Made by a program: the position numbers and the translations under genes
Notes under the pieces: model-generated
What the model saw: only the letters and a program-made list of their open reading frames with translations
Database searches by the model: none
What the model was told of the DNA's origin: nothing
Shown here: positions 1-9,707 of the stretch, one piece after another
How positions within the stretch are numbered: position 1 is the first letter of the stretch
How the letters are laid out: each line of letters starts with the position of its first letter
NCBI RefSeq assembly: GCF_003026815.1
Contig: NZ_PYOG01000002.1
Location: forward strand, 124,001 to 188,000
DNA from: Photobacterium damselae
Lineage (GTDB): Bacteria > Pseudomonadota > Gammaproteobacteria > Enterobacterales > Vibrionaceae
Reading direction: 5' to 3'
DNA length: 64,000 nt

Positions 1-483
1 AGCGCGTTAGAAATTAATAATTCAAAACCTGATGCGCGAGTAATTTTGCCGGATGGATCAGAATATAAAGCCAGCTTAAAAGAATTTACTACTGAACCTG
101 ATCCTGGATCAGGCGCCTTTCTGGTGACATTAACTATGCCGATGCCAAAAGATAAATTCATTCTTGATGGTATGGCTGTTGAAGTGAAAGCTGACGCGCA
201 AAAACTTAATGTGTACCGCCAAGGTGAACCCGTTGTTCCTCTATCTGCTGTGTTTAATGAAGATGGGGATAGTTTAGATATGGCGCAAAAATACGTTTGG
301 GTTGTATCAAATGAAAACACGGTAGAAAAGCGAGTCGTCGTAACAGATAAGGTAGTGCCTCAGGGGGTTCGGTTGGTATCTGGTGTTAAACCTAACGAAA
401 AAATTGTTGTCGCTGGTGGGAACCGTTTGCGAGATGGCGATAAGGTTCGGATTGTGAATAACGAAAATAAGGAGGCTGAATAA
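1..483 (+). CDS. RND efflux periplasmic adaptor (membrane fusion protein), C-terminal part, 5' end outside window
   Basis: The frame is open from base 1, so this is the C-terminal ~160 residues of a longer gene. The pattern is the beta-barrel and membrane-proximal part of an MFP/HlyD-type adaptor: an LTMPMPKDKFILDGMAVEV stretch (the 'pumped to a maximum' barrel region), then VYRQGEPVVPLSAVF, VWVV and VVPQGVRLVSGVKPNEKIVVAGGNRLRDGDKV near the end. Adaptors of this family are periplasmic lipid- or TM-anchored proteins that join the inner-membrane pump to an outer-membrane TolC-like channel. The stop codon overlaps the ATG of the pump gene by one base (TAATG), so the two are translationally coupled. 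The substrate cannot be told from sequence. Confidence 0.88.
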   Translation, partial: SALEINNSKPDARVILPDGSEYKASLKEFTTEPDPGSGAFLVTLTMPMPKDKFILDGMAVEVKADAQKLNVYRQGEPVVPLSAVFNEDGDSLDMAQKYVWVVSNENTVEKRVVVTDKVVPQGVRLVSGVKPNEKIVVAGGNRLRDGDKVRIVNNENKEAE

Positions 484-3400
484 TGAAGCAAGATATTGCC
501 GCTTATTTTATTCGCAATAAAGTGGTGAGCTGGATGGTTGCGCTGATCTTCTTGATTGGCGGTACCATGTCTTTCTTTGGCTTAGGGCGCTTGGAAGATC
601 CTGCTTTTACCATTAAAGATGCGATGATTGTGACCTCTTATGCCGGTGCAACACCGATGCAAGTCGAAGAAGAGGTCACATATCCCATAGAGAAAGCGAT
701 TCAGCAGCTCAGTTATGTTGATGAAGTTAATTCGATTTCCAGTCGTGGACTATCTCAGATAACGGTGACCATGAAAAATAATTATGGTCCTGATGATTTA
801 CCCCAAATATGGGATGAACTTCGTCGTAAAGTTAATGATTTAAAACCCACTTTGCCACCCGGTGTGAGTGAACCAAAAGTTATTGATGATTTTGGTGATG
901 TTTACGGTATTTTGCTGGCCATTACTGGTGATGGTTACACTTATAAAGAGCTCAGTGATTACGTTGATTATCTACGACGAGAGGTTGAACTTGTCGATGG
1001 CGTTGGAAAAGTATCGGTAACCGGTACTCAGCAAGAGCAGGTCTTTATTGAGATCTCGATGCGTCGCTTAAGTAATTTAGGTATTTCACCGCAGACGATT
1101 TACAACACATTAGCTACCCAGAACTTGGTATCGAGTGCAGGGGCTGTTCGTATCGGGGATGAGTATATTCGAGTTCATCCAACCGGTGAGTTTAAGGATG
1201 TAAACGAACTTGGCAATTTGATCATCACTGAAAAAGGCGCCGAAGGGTTGATTTATCTGCGAGATGTAGCAGAGATCAAACGTGGGTTTAAAGAAATTCC
1301 TGATAACTTAATCAGCTTTAACGGTAAGCAAGCTCTTAATGTGGGGATCTCCTTTGTTTCTGGTGTTAACGTTGTCGAAGTTGGGAAAAAGGTTGAGCAA
1401 CGTCTTGCCGAGTTAAAAGAGCAACAGCCTGTAGGTATTGATATTGATACCGTATATAGCCAGCCAACGGAAGTTGATAAGTCGGTTAGTGGGTTTGTAC
1501 TTAGCTTAGGTGAATCGGTTGCCATTGTTATTATTGTGCTGCTGTTCTTTATGGGGTTACGTTCAGGGCTTTTAATCGGTTTAATTTTGCTGTTAACCGT
1601 ATTAGGCACCTTTGTCTTCATGAAGTGGCTTGCAATCGATTTACAACGAATTTCTCTTGGCGCCTTAGTTATCGCACTCGGTATGCTGGTGGATAATGCC
1701 ATTGTGGTGGTAGAAGGTATTTTGATCGGGATGCAAAAAGGCCGGACTCGAATGCAGGCTGCCTCTGACATTGTTACCCAAACCAAATGGCCTCTACTTG
1801 GTGCAACCATGATTGCGGTTATGGCTTTTGCTCCAATTGGTTTATCGCAAGACTCAACAGGTGAGTATTGTCGAACACTCTTTACTGTGCTCCTGATCTC
1901 CTTAATGTTGAGTTGGTTTACTGCGATCTCATTAACGCCGTTTTTTGCTGATCTTTTCTTTAAGAATGTAAAGCAAGATCCTAATGCTGAAGAAGTTGAT
2001 CCTTATGCTGGTAAGATCTTTGTCTGGTATCGAGCATTCCTAGAGTTTTGTATGCGCCGCGCTTGGTTAACGGTGATTACTCTCGTACTAATGCTAGGTG
2101 CAAGCTTATATGGCTTTACACTATTGAAGCAGTCGTTTTTCCCGGCCTCAACCACACCGATGTTTATGGTCGATATCTGGTTACCAGAAGGTACAGATAT
2201 TCGTGCAACTAACCAGACATTGGAACAGCTTGAAAAAGTGGTTGAGAAAGAGCAAGGGGTTGAGTATGTAAGTTCTAGCGCGGGTAAAGGCTCGCAACGT
2301 TTCATGCTGACCTATACCCCAGAAAAGAGCTATGCCGCTTATGGTGAATTAATCGTTCGGGTGAAAAGTTTTGATGATGTGATTCCTGTAATGCGTAAAT
2401 TTAGTGCCGTACTGGATAAAGACCACCCTAAACTCGAATATAAACTTAAGCAGGTAATGCTTGGTCCATCATCTGGGTCAAAAATTGAAGCTCGTCTTGT
2501 CGGTCCCGATCCAACGGTATTACGAGGGTTAGGTAAGCAAGTTGTTGATATCATGAATGCTGATCCTGGGGCATTTAATATTCGACATGATTGGCGTGAA
2601 CGCACCAAAGTTATTGAGCCAATCTTTAATGAGAGCCAAGCTCGTCGTTACGGTATCACAAAGCAAGACGTGGACGATCTGTTCCAAATGGCTTTCTCTG
2701 GTATGGCGGTAGGTTTATATCGTGATGGTACTAATTTGATGCCGATTGTGGCTCGTTTGCCAGAAGAAGAGCGTGTTGATGTTAGTACGATTGAAGGGAT
2801 TAAAATTTGGAGTCCGGCAATTCAAGGATTTATTCCTCTTCAGCAGGTGATCCTTGGTGTTAATGTTCGTTGGGAAGATCCTTTAGTTGTTCGTAAAGAT
2901 CGTAAGCGCGTATTAACTGTTATGGCAGATCCTGATCCATTAGGTGATGAAACGGCGGCCTCTGTGCAAGCTCGTATGCAGTCCAAAATTGAATCAATTG
3001 AGTTTCCTGCCGGTTATGCACTGGAATGGGGGGGAGAATATGAGTCTTCGGCAGATGCTAAAGCGTCACTGTTCCAAACAATGCCGATGGGTTACCTCTG
3101 TATGTTCCTTATTACCATTTTACTGTTTAACAAGGTAAAAGAAGCGTTAATTGTCTGGGCAACGGTACCTCTTGCAGTGATAGGGGTGACATTAGGTCTT
3201 CTGTTACTTAATACGCCGTTTGGTTTTATGGCGCTACTTGGTTTCTTAAGTCTATCCGGTATGTTGGTGAAAAATGGTATTGTACTGCTAGACCAAATTG
3301 AACTTGAAATCTCAAGCGGTAAGGAGAAATACCAGGCCATTGTTGATGCAGCGGTAAGTCGTGTTCGTCCAGTTTGTATGGCGGCCATTACCACTATCTT

Positions 3401-3548
3401 AGGTATGATCCCATTGCTACCTGATGTGTTCTTTAAACCTATGGCAGTAACCATCATGTTTGGTTTAGGCTTTGCAACCATACTGACATTAGTGGTTGTT
3501 CCTGTGTTATATCGCATGTTCCATCATGTTCGATTACCGAGCGAGTAA
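483..3548 (+). CDS. RND multidrug efflux pump, inner-membrane transporter (AcrB/HAE1 superfamily)
   Basis: A 1021-residue protein of normal RND length, with an N-terminal TM helix, two large periplasmic porter/docking loops and two clusters of TM helices (about 340-550 and 860-1015). It should act as a proton-driven trimer exporting drugs, bile salts or similar compounds together with the upstream adaptor. In the TM4 proton-relay motif the sequence is LVDNAIVVVEG: D404 is kept, but the position equivalent to AcrB D408 is N405. The relay lysine is present (LVKNGIVLLD, K930). Vibrios carry several Vex RND pumps; I cannot say which one this is, and the outer-membrane partner is not adjacent. A hairpin terminator follows. 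Confidence 0.93.
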   Translation: MKQDIAAYFIRNKVVSWMVALIFLIGGTMSFFGLGRLEDPAFTIKDAMIVTSYAGATPMQVEEEVTYPIEKAIQQLSYVDEVNSISSRGLSQITVTMKNNYGPDDLPQIWDELRRKVNDLKPTLPPGVSEPKVIDDFGDVYGILLAITGDGYTYKELSDYVDYLRREVELVDGVGKVSVTGTQQEQVFIEISMRRLSNLGISPQTIYNTLATQNLVSSAGAVRIGDEYIRVHPTGEFKDVNELGNLIITEKGAEGLIYLRDVAEIKRGFKEIPDNLISFNGKQALNVGISFVSGVNVVEVGKKVEQRLAELKEQQPVGIDIDTVYSQPTEVDKSVSGFVLSLGESVAIVIIVLLFFMGLRSGLLIGLILLLTVLGTFVFMKWLAIDLQRISLGALVIALGMLVDNAIVVVEGILIGMQKGRTRMQAASDIVTQTKWPLLGATMIAVMAFAPIGLSQDSTGEYCRTLFTVLLISLMLSWFTAISLTPFFADLFFKNVKQDPNAEEVDPYAGKIFVWYRAFLEFCMRRAWLTVITLVLMLGASLYGFTLLKQSFFPASTTPMFMVDIWLPEGTDIRATNQTLEQLEKVVEKEQGVEYVSSSAGKGSQRFMLTYTPEKSYAAYGELIVRVKSFDDVIPVMRKFSAVLDKDHPKLEYKLKQVMLGPSSGSKIEARLVGPDPTVLRGLGKQVVDIMNADPGAFNIRHDWRERTKVIEPIFNESQARRYGITKQDVDDLFQMAFSGMAVGLYRDGTNLMPIVARLPEEERVDVSTIEGIKIWSPAIQGFIPLQQVILGVNVRWEDPLVVRKDRKRVLTVMADPDPLGDETAASVQARMQSKIESIEFPAGYALEWGGEYESSADAKASLFQTMPMGYLCMFLITILLFNKVKEALIVWATVPLAVIGVTLGLLLLNTPFGFMALLGFLSLSGMLVKNGIVLLDQIELEISSGKEKYQAIVDAAVSRVRPVCMAAITTILGMIPLLPDVFFKPMAVTIMFGLGFATILTLVVVPVLYRMFHHVRLPSE

Positions 3549-3601
3549 ACCGCTTAATCATGGTTTAAGTTCTAGCTAAAACAGAGTGAAATGTTATTGA
3601 A

Positions 3602-3639
3602 AAAAGCGCCTTGATAGTAATACCAAGGCGCTTTTATTA
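3602..3639. terminator. Bidirectional intrinsic terminator between RND operon and pyrC
   Basis: A perfect 12-bp stem (aaaagcgccttg / caaggcgctttt) with a 10-nt loop lies between two convergent genes. The A/T flanks give a U-tract in both directions. Confidence 0.85.
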
Positions 3640-3688
3640 TTTAATCTGTTGTGGCTTATCTAACTAATCTGGATAGATTAAGTGGTGA

Positions 3689-4717
3689 TTAAAGCACTTT
3701 CCAACTCATCATTTCACCAGCTCGGATTGGCACAACCACATCGTTACCAAAAGACATCTCTTCTGGCACAGGCCAACCCTCTTTGGTTAATGTAATGGTG
3801 TCACTGTTACGTGGTAAACCATAAAAGTCTGCGCCATTAAAACTTGCAAAGGCTTCTAGCTTATCAAGGGCATTTGCTTGCTCAAATACTTCAGCATACA
3901 ACTCAATTGCAGCATGAGCGGTGTAAGAACCTGCACAGCCACAAGCCGCTTCTTTGCGTCCTTTAGCATGTGGTGCTGTATCTGTACCTAAGAAGAACTT
4001 AGGATTTCCACTGGTTGCTGCGGCGATAAGTGCTTCTTGGTGACTATTACGTTTTAAGATTGGCAAGCAGTAGAAATGAGGACGAATACCACCCACAAGC
4101 ATGTGATTACGGTTAAATAGGAGATGGTGAGCGGTAATGGTCGCACCAACATTACTGCCCGCATTTAACACAAATTCAACGGCTTCTTTGGTTGTAATAT
4201 GTTCGAGCACAATTTTTAGTGTAGGGAATGCATCAACAATAGGGCCTAATACTGTCTCTAAAAATGTTTTCTCTCGATCAAAAATATCAATGTGATTATG
4301 AGTGACCTCACCATGGATGAGTAGAGGCATTCCGACTTCTTGCATCGCTTCAATCGCGGGGCGCACTTTATCAATAGAAGTGACACCTGAATCCGAGTTG
4401 GTTGTGGCACCAGCAGGATATAATTTTGCTGCGTAAATATGACCAGACTCTTTTGCTTTGTAGATCTCATCGGCAGTTGTATTGTCGGTAAGATAAATGG
4501 TCATTAAAGGAGAGAAGGTTGGCGTTGGGTGATTTGCCAAAATGCGGTCACGGTAGGAAAGGGCAGATTCGGTATCGATAACAGGAGGAATGAGGTTTGG
4601 CATTACAATCGCTCGGCCCATATATCGACTGATATCTCGGACTGTATCTGGAAGTACATCACCATCACGTAAATGTACATGCCAATCATCTGGACGGGTA
4701 ATTGTTATCGTAGTCAT
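3689..4717 (-). CDS. pyrC: Dihydroorotase
   Basis: 342 residues (E. coli PyrC 348). It catalyses the reversible cyclisation of carbamoyl-aspartate to dihydroorotate, step three of de novo pyrimidine synthesis, in the cytosol. The class II dihydroorotase hallmarks are visible: the metal-binding [10 protein letters not shown] motif (H13, H15), the carboxylated lysine in [13 protein letters not shown] (K98), HGEVT, LEHITT, and the C-terminal FLGTDTAPH with the catalytic Asp. The start ATG follows an AAGGGA Shine-Dalgarno. The gene stands alone; a candidate PurR operator lies about 100 bp upstream, matching the known PurR control of pyrC in enterics. Confidence 0.97.
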   Translation of the reverse strand: MTTITITRPDDWHVHLRDGDVLPDTVRDISRYMGRAIVMPNLIPPVIDTESALSYRDRILANHPTPTFSPLMTIYLTDNTTADEIYKAKESGHIYAAKLYPAGATTNSDSGVTSIDKVRPAIEAMQEVGMPLLIHGEVTHNHIDIFDREKTFLETVLGPIVDAFPTLKIVLEHITTKEAVEFVLNAGSNVGATITAHHLLFNRNHMLVGGIRPHFYCLPILKRNSHQEALIAAATSGNPKFFLGTDTAPHAKGRKEAACGCAGSYTAHAAIELYAEVFEQANALDKLEAFASFNGADFYGLPRNSDTITLTKEGWPVPEEMSFGNDVVVPIRAGEMMSWKVL

Positions 4718-4813
4718 GTCTGTTTCCCTTCAAAAAATTTGCCCGATTCTAAGAGTTCAAATATCGATTGTAAAGACGAAACAAGCAGCAAAGAGTGCAT
4801 TTGTTGAATATTA

Positions 4814-4829
4814 ACGCAATCGTTTGCTG
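4814..4829. promoter_or_regulatory. Candidate PurR operator upstream of pyrC
   Basis: ACGCAATCGTTTGCTG on the plus strand closely matches the PurR palindrome ACGCAAACGTTTGCGT (13 of 16 by eye), with the central CGTTTGC core intact. It sits 97-112 bp upstream of the pyrC start, between the MCP stop and pyrC. PurR control of pyrC is known in E. coli; its presence here is inference from the motif. Confidence 0.5.
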
Positions 4830-4851
4830 CTCAATGGTTTTTACTGGGCGT

Positions 4852-6855
4852 TTAGAGGGTAAAGCGAGTCACCAGTTGTTGCTGGGTTTGGGCTAAGCTC
4901 TCTAATTGATGGCTTGATAACGAAATATCTGTCATTGCTTGGCTGTTTGAGTCGGCAATTAAGCTAATATCTTCTAAGTTTCGCGCAATATCACTGGTAG
5001 TGCAGCGTTGCTCTTCAGCGGCTTGAGCAATTTGGCTACTCATTTGGCTAATTTCAATAACTAATGCTTGAATCTCTTCCATAGCACTATTGGCATCAGA
5101 AGCTTGCTCAATATTATTGTTCATCTCAGATACACAAGCTTGCATCATAGTGGTTGCCTGATTTGAGCTTTGTTGTAGAGAGTGAATCATAGTTTCTATT
5201 TCAGTGGTTGATTCAGTTGTTCGCTTGGCTAGAACTCTGACTTCATCTGCTACAACCGCAAATCCTCGACCTTGTTCTCCTGCTTGTGCGGCTTCAATGG
5301 CAGCATTCAGTGCTAATAAGTTGGTTTGATCGGCAATATTACGAATAACATCTAAAATAGAGCCAATATTATTGCTCATTGATTTTAGTTGTTGTACGGC
5401 TTGCACCGATTCATCTAAGCGAGCAGAGAGTTCATGGGCGCTATGAATATTCTGACTCATCACATCGCGTCCAGTTATTGAAGCGTTTTCAACATCATGT
5501 ACTTTTTGCTGGGTATGTTGGGCACTCATTGTCACTTCAGCAACGGACTGCTCCATTTCCGTCATAGCGGTTGCAACAGATGCTGTTTGCTGACGCTGTT
5601 CATTGAGTTTTTGTTGGGCTTGCTCAGTTAAATGATGATTTTGTATCGATACGTTCGTTAAGCTATCTGATGCTTCATTGATTTTACCTAAAATATCTTG
5701 AAGATTATTCGCAACCGTATTTACAAACTGACTTAATTGATTGAATTCATGATATTTACTGTTGGGAATTCGTTGTGTCATATTGCCATCAGCTAGGGCT
5801 TGTAGGGTATTAAGTGTTGCTCTTAGTGGTTGACGAACACTGTGGGCTAAACGCCAGCCAATAAAGATCGCAAACAGTATAACAACAGTTCCTAACAGTA
5901 ATGCACGGTAAAGGCCTTGCTGATAAACCGTATCTGCATTAGAGATAGATTGGTTCATTAAATGCGAGGCTTTTTGATCAAACTGCAGAAGCAATGCCAT
6001 GGCTTGATCAATTTGTTGAGCCAAAGTAGCAATATTAGTGTAGAGACGATCTTTGGCCGTAATGTATTCAAAATGCTGATCTAAAACTCCTCCAGACCGG
6101 CCAATATCTTGGATATATTGTTCAACGTCTTTATCAAAGATAGGTTTCAGATCAGGAAGCTGAGTTGTAATACCTCGATAGGCAAAACCAAGGTGGTTGA
6201 CACTTTTTCGATTGGCTTTCACGGCTTGATCAATTGCAGCAATATTTTCACTGGCAAGAGCATCAGAGGTAACGGTTTCTGTCTCGGACAGCTTCTCAAA
6301 ATAATTTTTTGCCAGCATTTTTACCGAGAAATTTTGCTGTTTCGCTACTTCATCTTTGATTCCACTATTTAACTTAGCATGTAGACGCTGAAAACGACGA
6401 GTTGATTGCTGGCGCTCGGTCTGTGCCAATAATTGAGTTCGATAGTTGTTCATTGCTATTTCAGCCTCTTGGAAATAGCTCTGTTGTAATTGGAATAGTT
6501 GTTCCATGTTGGACGCTAAATCTGGGTGGCGAATAATGATATCGGCTAACTGCTGTTGAGCATGTAAATAATCTTGTTCTGCTTGCTTAAAATTATGTTG
6601 GTATTGGGACATAGCAGAGATATCTTGGCTTGTCAGAAAATCCTTAAAGACTTTATCTGCTGCCAATAAAGATACACTGGTGTGGTTGGAGGCTGATACC
6701 AAAGGTAAAGCATTTGCCGCAAGTGTATTTAGCTGACTGTGTATTTTATTGCTGCCACTAAGCAGTAAGATCACGGTGAATATCAATAAGGCCACCATCA
6801 CCGCGAAACTGAAATACATACGATGAATAACGGATGGAAGGCGATGCGTTTTCAT
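4852..6855 (-). CDS. Methyl-accepting chemotaxis protein
   Basis: A 667-residue transmembrane chemoreceptor. TM1 is at about residues 13-33. A long periplasmic, mostly helical sensor domain (~35-310, Gln-rich, no obvious Cache signature, probably a four-helix bundle) is followed by TM2 (~[13 protein letters not shown]), a HAMP domain, and the cytoplasmic signalling coiled coil. The highly conserved hairpin tip reads [20 protein letters not shown] and [17 protein letters not shown], which binds CheA/CheW. The ligand is unknown. It lacks the C-terminal NWETF-type CheR tether. A monocistronic gene on the minus strand, divergent from hinT. Confidence 0.95.
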   Translation of the reverse strand: MKTHRLPSVIHRMYFSFAVMVALLIFTVILLLSGSNKIHSQLNTLAANALPLVSASNHTSVSLLAADKVFKDFLTSQDISAMSQYQHNFKQAEQDYLHAQQQLADIIIRHPDLASNMEQLFQLQQSYFQEAEIAMNNYRTQLLAQTERQQSTRRFQRLHAKLNSGIKDEVAKQQNFSVKMLAKNYFEKLSETETVTSDALASENIAAIDQAVKANRKSVNHLGFAYRGITTQLPDLKPIFDKDVEQYIQDIGRSGGVLDQHFEYITAKDRLYTNIATLAQQIDQAMALLLQFDQKASHLMNQSISNADTVYQQGLYRALLLGTVVILFAIFIGWRLAHSVRQPLRATLNTLQALADGNMTQRIPNSKYHEFNQLSQFVNTVANNLQDILGKINEASDSLTNVSIQNHHLTEQAQQKLNEQRQQTASVATAMTEMEQSVAEVTMSAQHTQQKVHDVENASITGRDVMSQNIHSAHELSARLDESVQAVQQLKSMSNNIGSILDVIRNIADQTNLLALNAAIEAAQAGEQGRGFAVVADEVRVLAKRTTESTTEIETMIHSLQQSSNQATTMMQACVSEMNNNIEQASDANSAMEEIQALVIEISQMSSQIAQAAEEQRCTTSDIARNLEDISLIADSNSQAMTDISLSSHQLESLAQTQQQLVTRFTL

Positions 6856-7032
6856 AATTTCCCTGTATTTATAAAACCATGGTTATATATCGGGGAAATG
6901 TCTAATGTCTTAATCAGAACTTACGCTGATTAGAGGAGTAAAGAGGAAAAGTTAGAGCCATACGACAAAAAATAGTCTAAAGATTAACTAAATAGGTGAT
7001 AAAAGAGTTTAAAACACCGTTCTTTATTGCTC

Positions 7033-7038
7033 TATAAT
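7033..7038 (+). promoter_or_regulatory. Probable -10 element of the hinT promoter
   Basis: A consensus TATAAT 51 bp upstream of the hinT ATG. No strong -35 hexamer is seen at 17-18 bp, so the promoter assignment is tentative. Confidence 0.35.
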
Positions 7039-7088
7039 CTTGAGTAGCGCATACTTTTTAAAAATCCAATTATGATATGGAGTGTGTC

Positions 7089-7439
7089 ATGGTAGAAGAA
7101 ACTATTTTTAGTAAGATTATCCGTCGCGAAATCCCAGCTGATATTGTTTATCAAGATGAACTAGTAACAGCATTTCGTGATATTAACCCTCGTGCGCCAA
7201 GTCACGTATTGATCATTCCAAATAAACTGATCCCAACGGTTAATCAGGTTCAAGTTGAAGATGAAATTATGATGGGCCGTATGTTTACGGTTGCGCGTAA
7301 AATCGCTGAGCAAGAAGGTATTGCTGAAGATGGTTATCGCCTGATTGTGAATTGTAATCCTCATGGTGGTCAGGAAGTGTATCATATTCATATGCACTTA
7401 CTTGGTGGTCGTCCATTAGGTCCAATGTTGTTAGGCTAA
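7089..7439 (+). CDS. hinT: HIT-family purine nucleoside phosphoramidase HinT
   Basis: 116 residues, nearly colinear with E. coli HinT (119). It hydrolyses AMP-lysine and other adenosine phosphoramidates as a cytosolic dimer. The histidine triad [10 protein letters not shown] is present (H99, H101, H103), as is the N-terminal [14 protein letters not shown] signature. An in-frame ATG at 7077 exists, but the GGAG at 7079-7082 lies inside that extension and is 6 nt from the ATG at 7089, and family alignment starts at MVEETIF. It is the first gene of the conserved hinT-ycfL-lpoB-thiK-ycfP-ndh neighbourhood. Confidence 0.97.
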   Translation: MVEETIFSKIIRREIPADIVYQDELVTAFRDINPRAPSHVLIIPNKLIPTVNQVQVEDEIMMGRMFTVARKIAEQEGIAEDGYRLIVNCNPHGGQEVYHIHMHLLGGRPLGPMLLG

Positions 7440-7461
7440 GCTAAAGCTTAATACGCTAATA

Positions 7462-7495
7462 AAAACTGGTTAATGCTTTTTTGACCAGTTTTGCT
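7462..7495 (+). terminator. Terminator-like hairpin after hinT
   Basis: A 9-bp stem (aaaactggt / accagtttt) with a 13-nt T-rich loop directly follows hinT. The tail ends TTTTGCTA, so the U-tract is short; it may be a partial terminator between hinT and ycfL. Confidence 0.45.
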
Positions 7496-7561
7496 ATACC
7501 CAAGTGCCTTTAATCTGCACAGCGTATGGGTATATGGATGTTATTTGATGTGAGGTTAAAG

Positions 7562-7945
7562 GTGAGAGCGACTCTCTTATTGCTTTGTTCTTTATTTTTA
7601 TCAGCATGTTCTGGTTCTCAAACTGGGTTGTCGTTGGCATCTAGTGATAATCATTTGGTAATTAGCGATCCATTTTTAGCCAGTAGTTTGTCTGTAGATG
7701 GACAGAAACAAGACATCTCTAACGGCGTTATGCATATTGTTGTGCCAGTTAAGAACTTAACTAACATGACGCTGAAATTAGAATATCAATTTTATTGGTA
7801 TAATCAGCAAGGGTTAGAACTGAATGACAGTTTAGCTTGGCAAGCTTTGACTGTTAATGCGGGTAAAGTAGCAACGATTTCAGGTACTGCGCCATCAGCC
7901 GATGCTATTCAATATCGAATTGGCATTCGTCAGTTAAACCCATAA
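7562..7945 (+). CDS. ycfL: YcfL-family lipoprotein
   Basis: About 127 residues from a GTG start preceded by GAGG with 6-nt spacing; an upstream in-frame ATG at 7526 would prepend charged residues before the signal peptide. The lipoprotein signal ends in LFLSAC (acylated C16). The mature domain (about 110 residues) has the MTLKLEYQFYWYNQQGLEL pattern of the DUF1425/YcfL family, a small beta-sandwich. The function is not established; its fixed position before lpoB suggests an envelope role. Confidence 0.85.
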   Translation: MRATLLLLCSLFLSACSGSQTGLSLASSDNHLVISDPFLASSLSVDGQKQDISNGVMHIVVPVKNLTNMTLKLEYQFYWYNQQGLELNDSLAWQALTVNAGKVATISGTAPSADAIQYRIGIRQLNP

Positions 7946-8023
7946 ATCTTCTTTATGATTCAAAGGCTTGTGGTTTTATATCAAGCTAATGCGTTTTAAA
8001 TGATAACAATTAAAGGTAGCTCA

Positions 8024-8683
8024 ATGAAAAAACATCTTGTCGCAGCTGTAGGTATGTCTGCATTGCTATTGGGTGGCTGTGCTCAGCAAGTTGATTATGG
8101 CAATATTTCTGATGTTTGGAATAAGCCTGAAACGAATGTACCTGCGAAGCCTCAACCTAAGCCTGATACTACAACGCCAGTAAATCCTCAGCCTAAGCCT
8201 CAACCACCACAGCAGAAAACAGATTTAAATGAGGTGGCAGAAAACCTGACTGAAAATATGTTGGCATCTGCGGCGGTTAAAAAAATCACTTCGGGCGCAG
8301 AGCCTGTGCTTTTTGTTAGTTCGATGCAGAATAAAACAACGAGTCATGTAAACAGTAAGCAATTGTTAAATACCGTAAAAGAGACGGTAGACGATTCAGG
8401 TAAATTTGCTTCTGTTGATAGCTCTCGTGTTAAAGAAGTGCGCCAGCAACTGAACTTTAGCAGTGATGATCAACTTGTAAACCAAAGTACAGCAATTCAG
8501 TTTGGTAACATGGTCGGTGCTCAATATATGCTGTATGGAAATGTGTCAAATACCAACAAACAAGTAGATGGACAATCAATGCCATTTTACCGAATGACAA
8601 TGCGTTTGATGGATTTAAAGTCAGGCCTGATTGAATGGTCTGATAAGGCTGATGCACCAAATACAAACCCACAAGGCTGGTAA
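8024..8683 (+). CDS. lpoB: LpoB/YcfM-family outer-membrane lipoprotein, penicillin-binding protein activator
   Basis: 219 residues from the ATG preceded by AAAGG at 7-nt spacing (an upstream in-frame ATG at 8000 lacks one). The signal peptide ends with the lipobox LLGGC (C19). It is followed by a Pro/Lys-rich linker (about residues 40-65, KPQPKPD repeats) that would span the periplasm, then a globular C-terminal domain with AQYMLYGNVSNTNKQ and SGLIEWSDK typical of LpoB. In E. coli LpoB stimulates PBP1B. Whether it does so in Vibrionaceae is inference, since vibrios also use LpoA and CsiV with PBP1A. Confidence 0.88.
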   Translation: MKKHLVAAVGMSALLLGGCAQQVDYGNISDVWNKPETNVPAKPQPKPDTTTPVNPQPKPQPPQQKTDLNEVAENLTENMLASAAVKKITSGAEPVLFVSSMQNKTTSHVNSKQLLNTVKETVDDSGKFASVDSSRVKEVRQQLNFSSDDQLVNQSTAIQFGNMVGAQYMLYGNVSNTNKQVDGQSMPFYRMTMRLMDLKSGLIEWSDKADAPNTNPQGW

Positions 8684-8723
8684 ACTCAAGTGGTAAAAAT
8701 AGGGGTAATGAGGTTCTATTATT

Positions 8724-9575
8724 GTGGCAAATAAGCAGTTTATTAATGGTTTTGATGCTGACATTATCCCTAATTTTCAGATTACATCGGCAATACCGTT
8801 ATCTGGTGGTTTAACTAACCGTTGTTGGAAGCTGACCGGATATTATCAAGGTCGATTACTCACTGCTGTTTGGCGCCCCGTCTCAGCAATCAGCCAAGCT
8901 TTTTTAGTCGATCGTCAGCAGGAGTTTTTGACTCTTCAGCAGCTAAGCGCATCTCTTGCTCCATTACCTATTTACTGTAATAACCAAGGTCTACTCGTAG
9001 AATGGTTAGAAGGAAAAGAAGCGGGTAAAGAGACCTCAGATAGTGAGATCCTTGAACTGCTGGTTCAGATTCATCAGCAACCTCTCCCGCAAACAACACT
9101 TGATCTTAAGCAGCGTTGTCAATATTACTGGGATCAGATCCCTGTAGAACTTCATTCTCACCGTTTATTACAACTGCATTCTTGGTTTGCCCATTCCGTA
9201 ATCCCAGAGTCTAAACAATTGGCATGTTGTCATTGTGATTTAGGACGTTATAACTTAATTAGAAAGGGGTCACGACTAAAGGTTATCGATTGGGAGTATG
9301 CCGCAGCAGGGGATGCTTTATTAGATTTAGCCTTAACGATTTTGGCCAATGATATGTCGATTGAAAGGGCTGTTACTCAATATTGCCAGCTCACAAAAAG
9401 TGAGTTCAACGTTATTTTAACTCAGGTGAACACATATCTGCCTTGGGGAATGTGGCTAGCCATTTTGTGGTATTACATTGGATATGAACAGTGGCAAGAC
9501 AGTGAGTACCTTAATGCTGCGTTAGCATTACAACAAGAACTCATTCAGAGGTTAAGATTGGCTGACGATACTTAA
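8724..9575 (+). CDS. thiK: Aminoglycoside-phosphotransferase-fold kinase, thiamine kinase-like
   Basis: 283 residues from a GTG start. The APH/choline kinase fold is recognisable: ISGGLTNRCW-like N-terminal nucleotide loop (SGGLTNRCWK), the catalytic HCDLGRYNLI (H170, D172, N177) and the metal-binding VIDWEYA (D189). Its place between lpoB and ycfP is that of E. coli thiK (ycfN), which phosphorylates thiamine to TMP for salvage. The substrate is inferred from position and motifs; choline-kinase-like activity is an alternative. In enterics nagZ follows thiK; here it is absent. Confidence 0.8.
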   Translation: MANKQFINGFDADIIPNFQITSAIPLSGGLTNRCWKLTGYYQGRLLTAVWRPVSAISQAFLVDRQQEFLTLQQLSASLAPLPIYCNNQGLLVEWLEGKEAGKETSDSEILELLVQIHQQPLPQTTLDLKQRCQYYWDQIPVELHSHRLLQLHSWFAHSVIPESKQLACCHCDLGRYNLIRKGSRLKVIDWEYAAAGDALLDLALTILANDMSIERAVTQYCQLTKSEFNVILTQVNTYLPWGMWLAILWYYIGYEQWQDSEYLNAALALQQELIQRLRLADDT

Positions 9576-9707
9576 GTTTGAGTAAGATTAAAGTCATGTT
9601 GCTTTTATTTTGCCAACAGCGTCATAGTTTTGTATGTAACTCTTTCAATGTGGTTAAAACCTGATAGATTAAAATCTTAGGATGATACTAAAGCGAAAGG
9701 GGAAACA

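Noticed and set aside
1253-3517. Several long antisense ORFs inside the RND pump gene
   Set aside because: They are shadows of a strongly coding frame, without start signals or recognisable domains.
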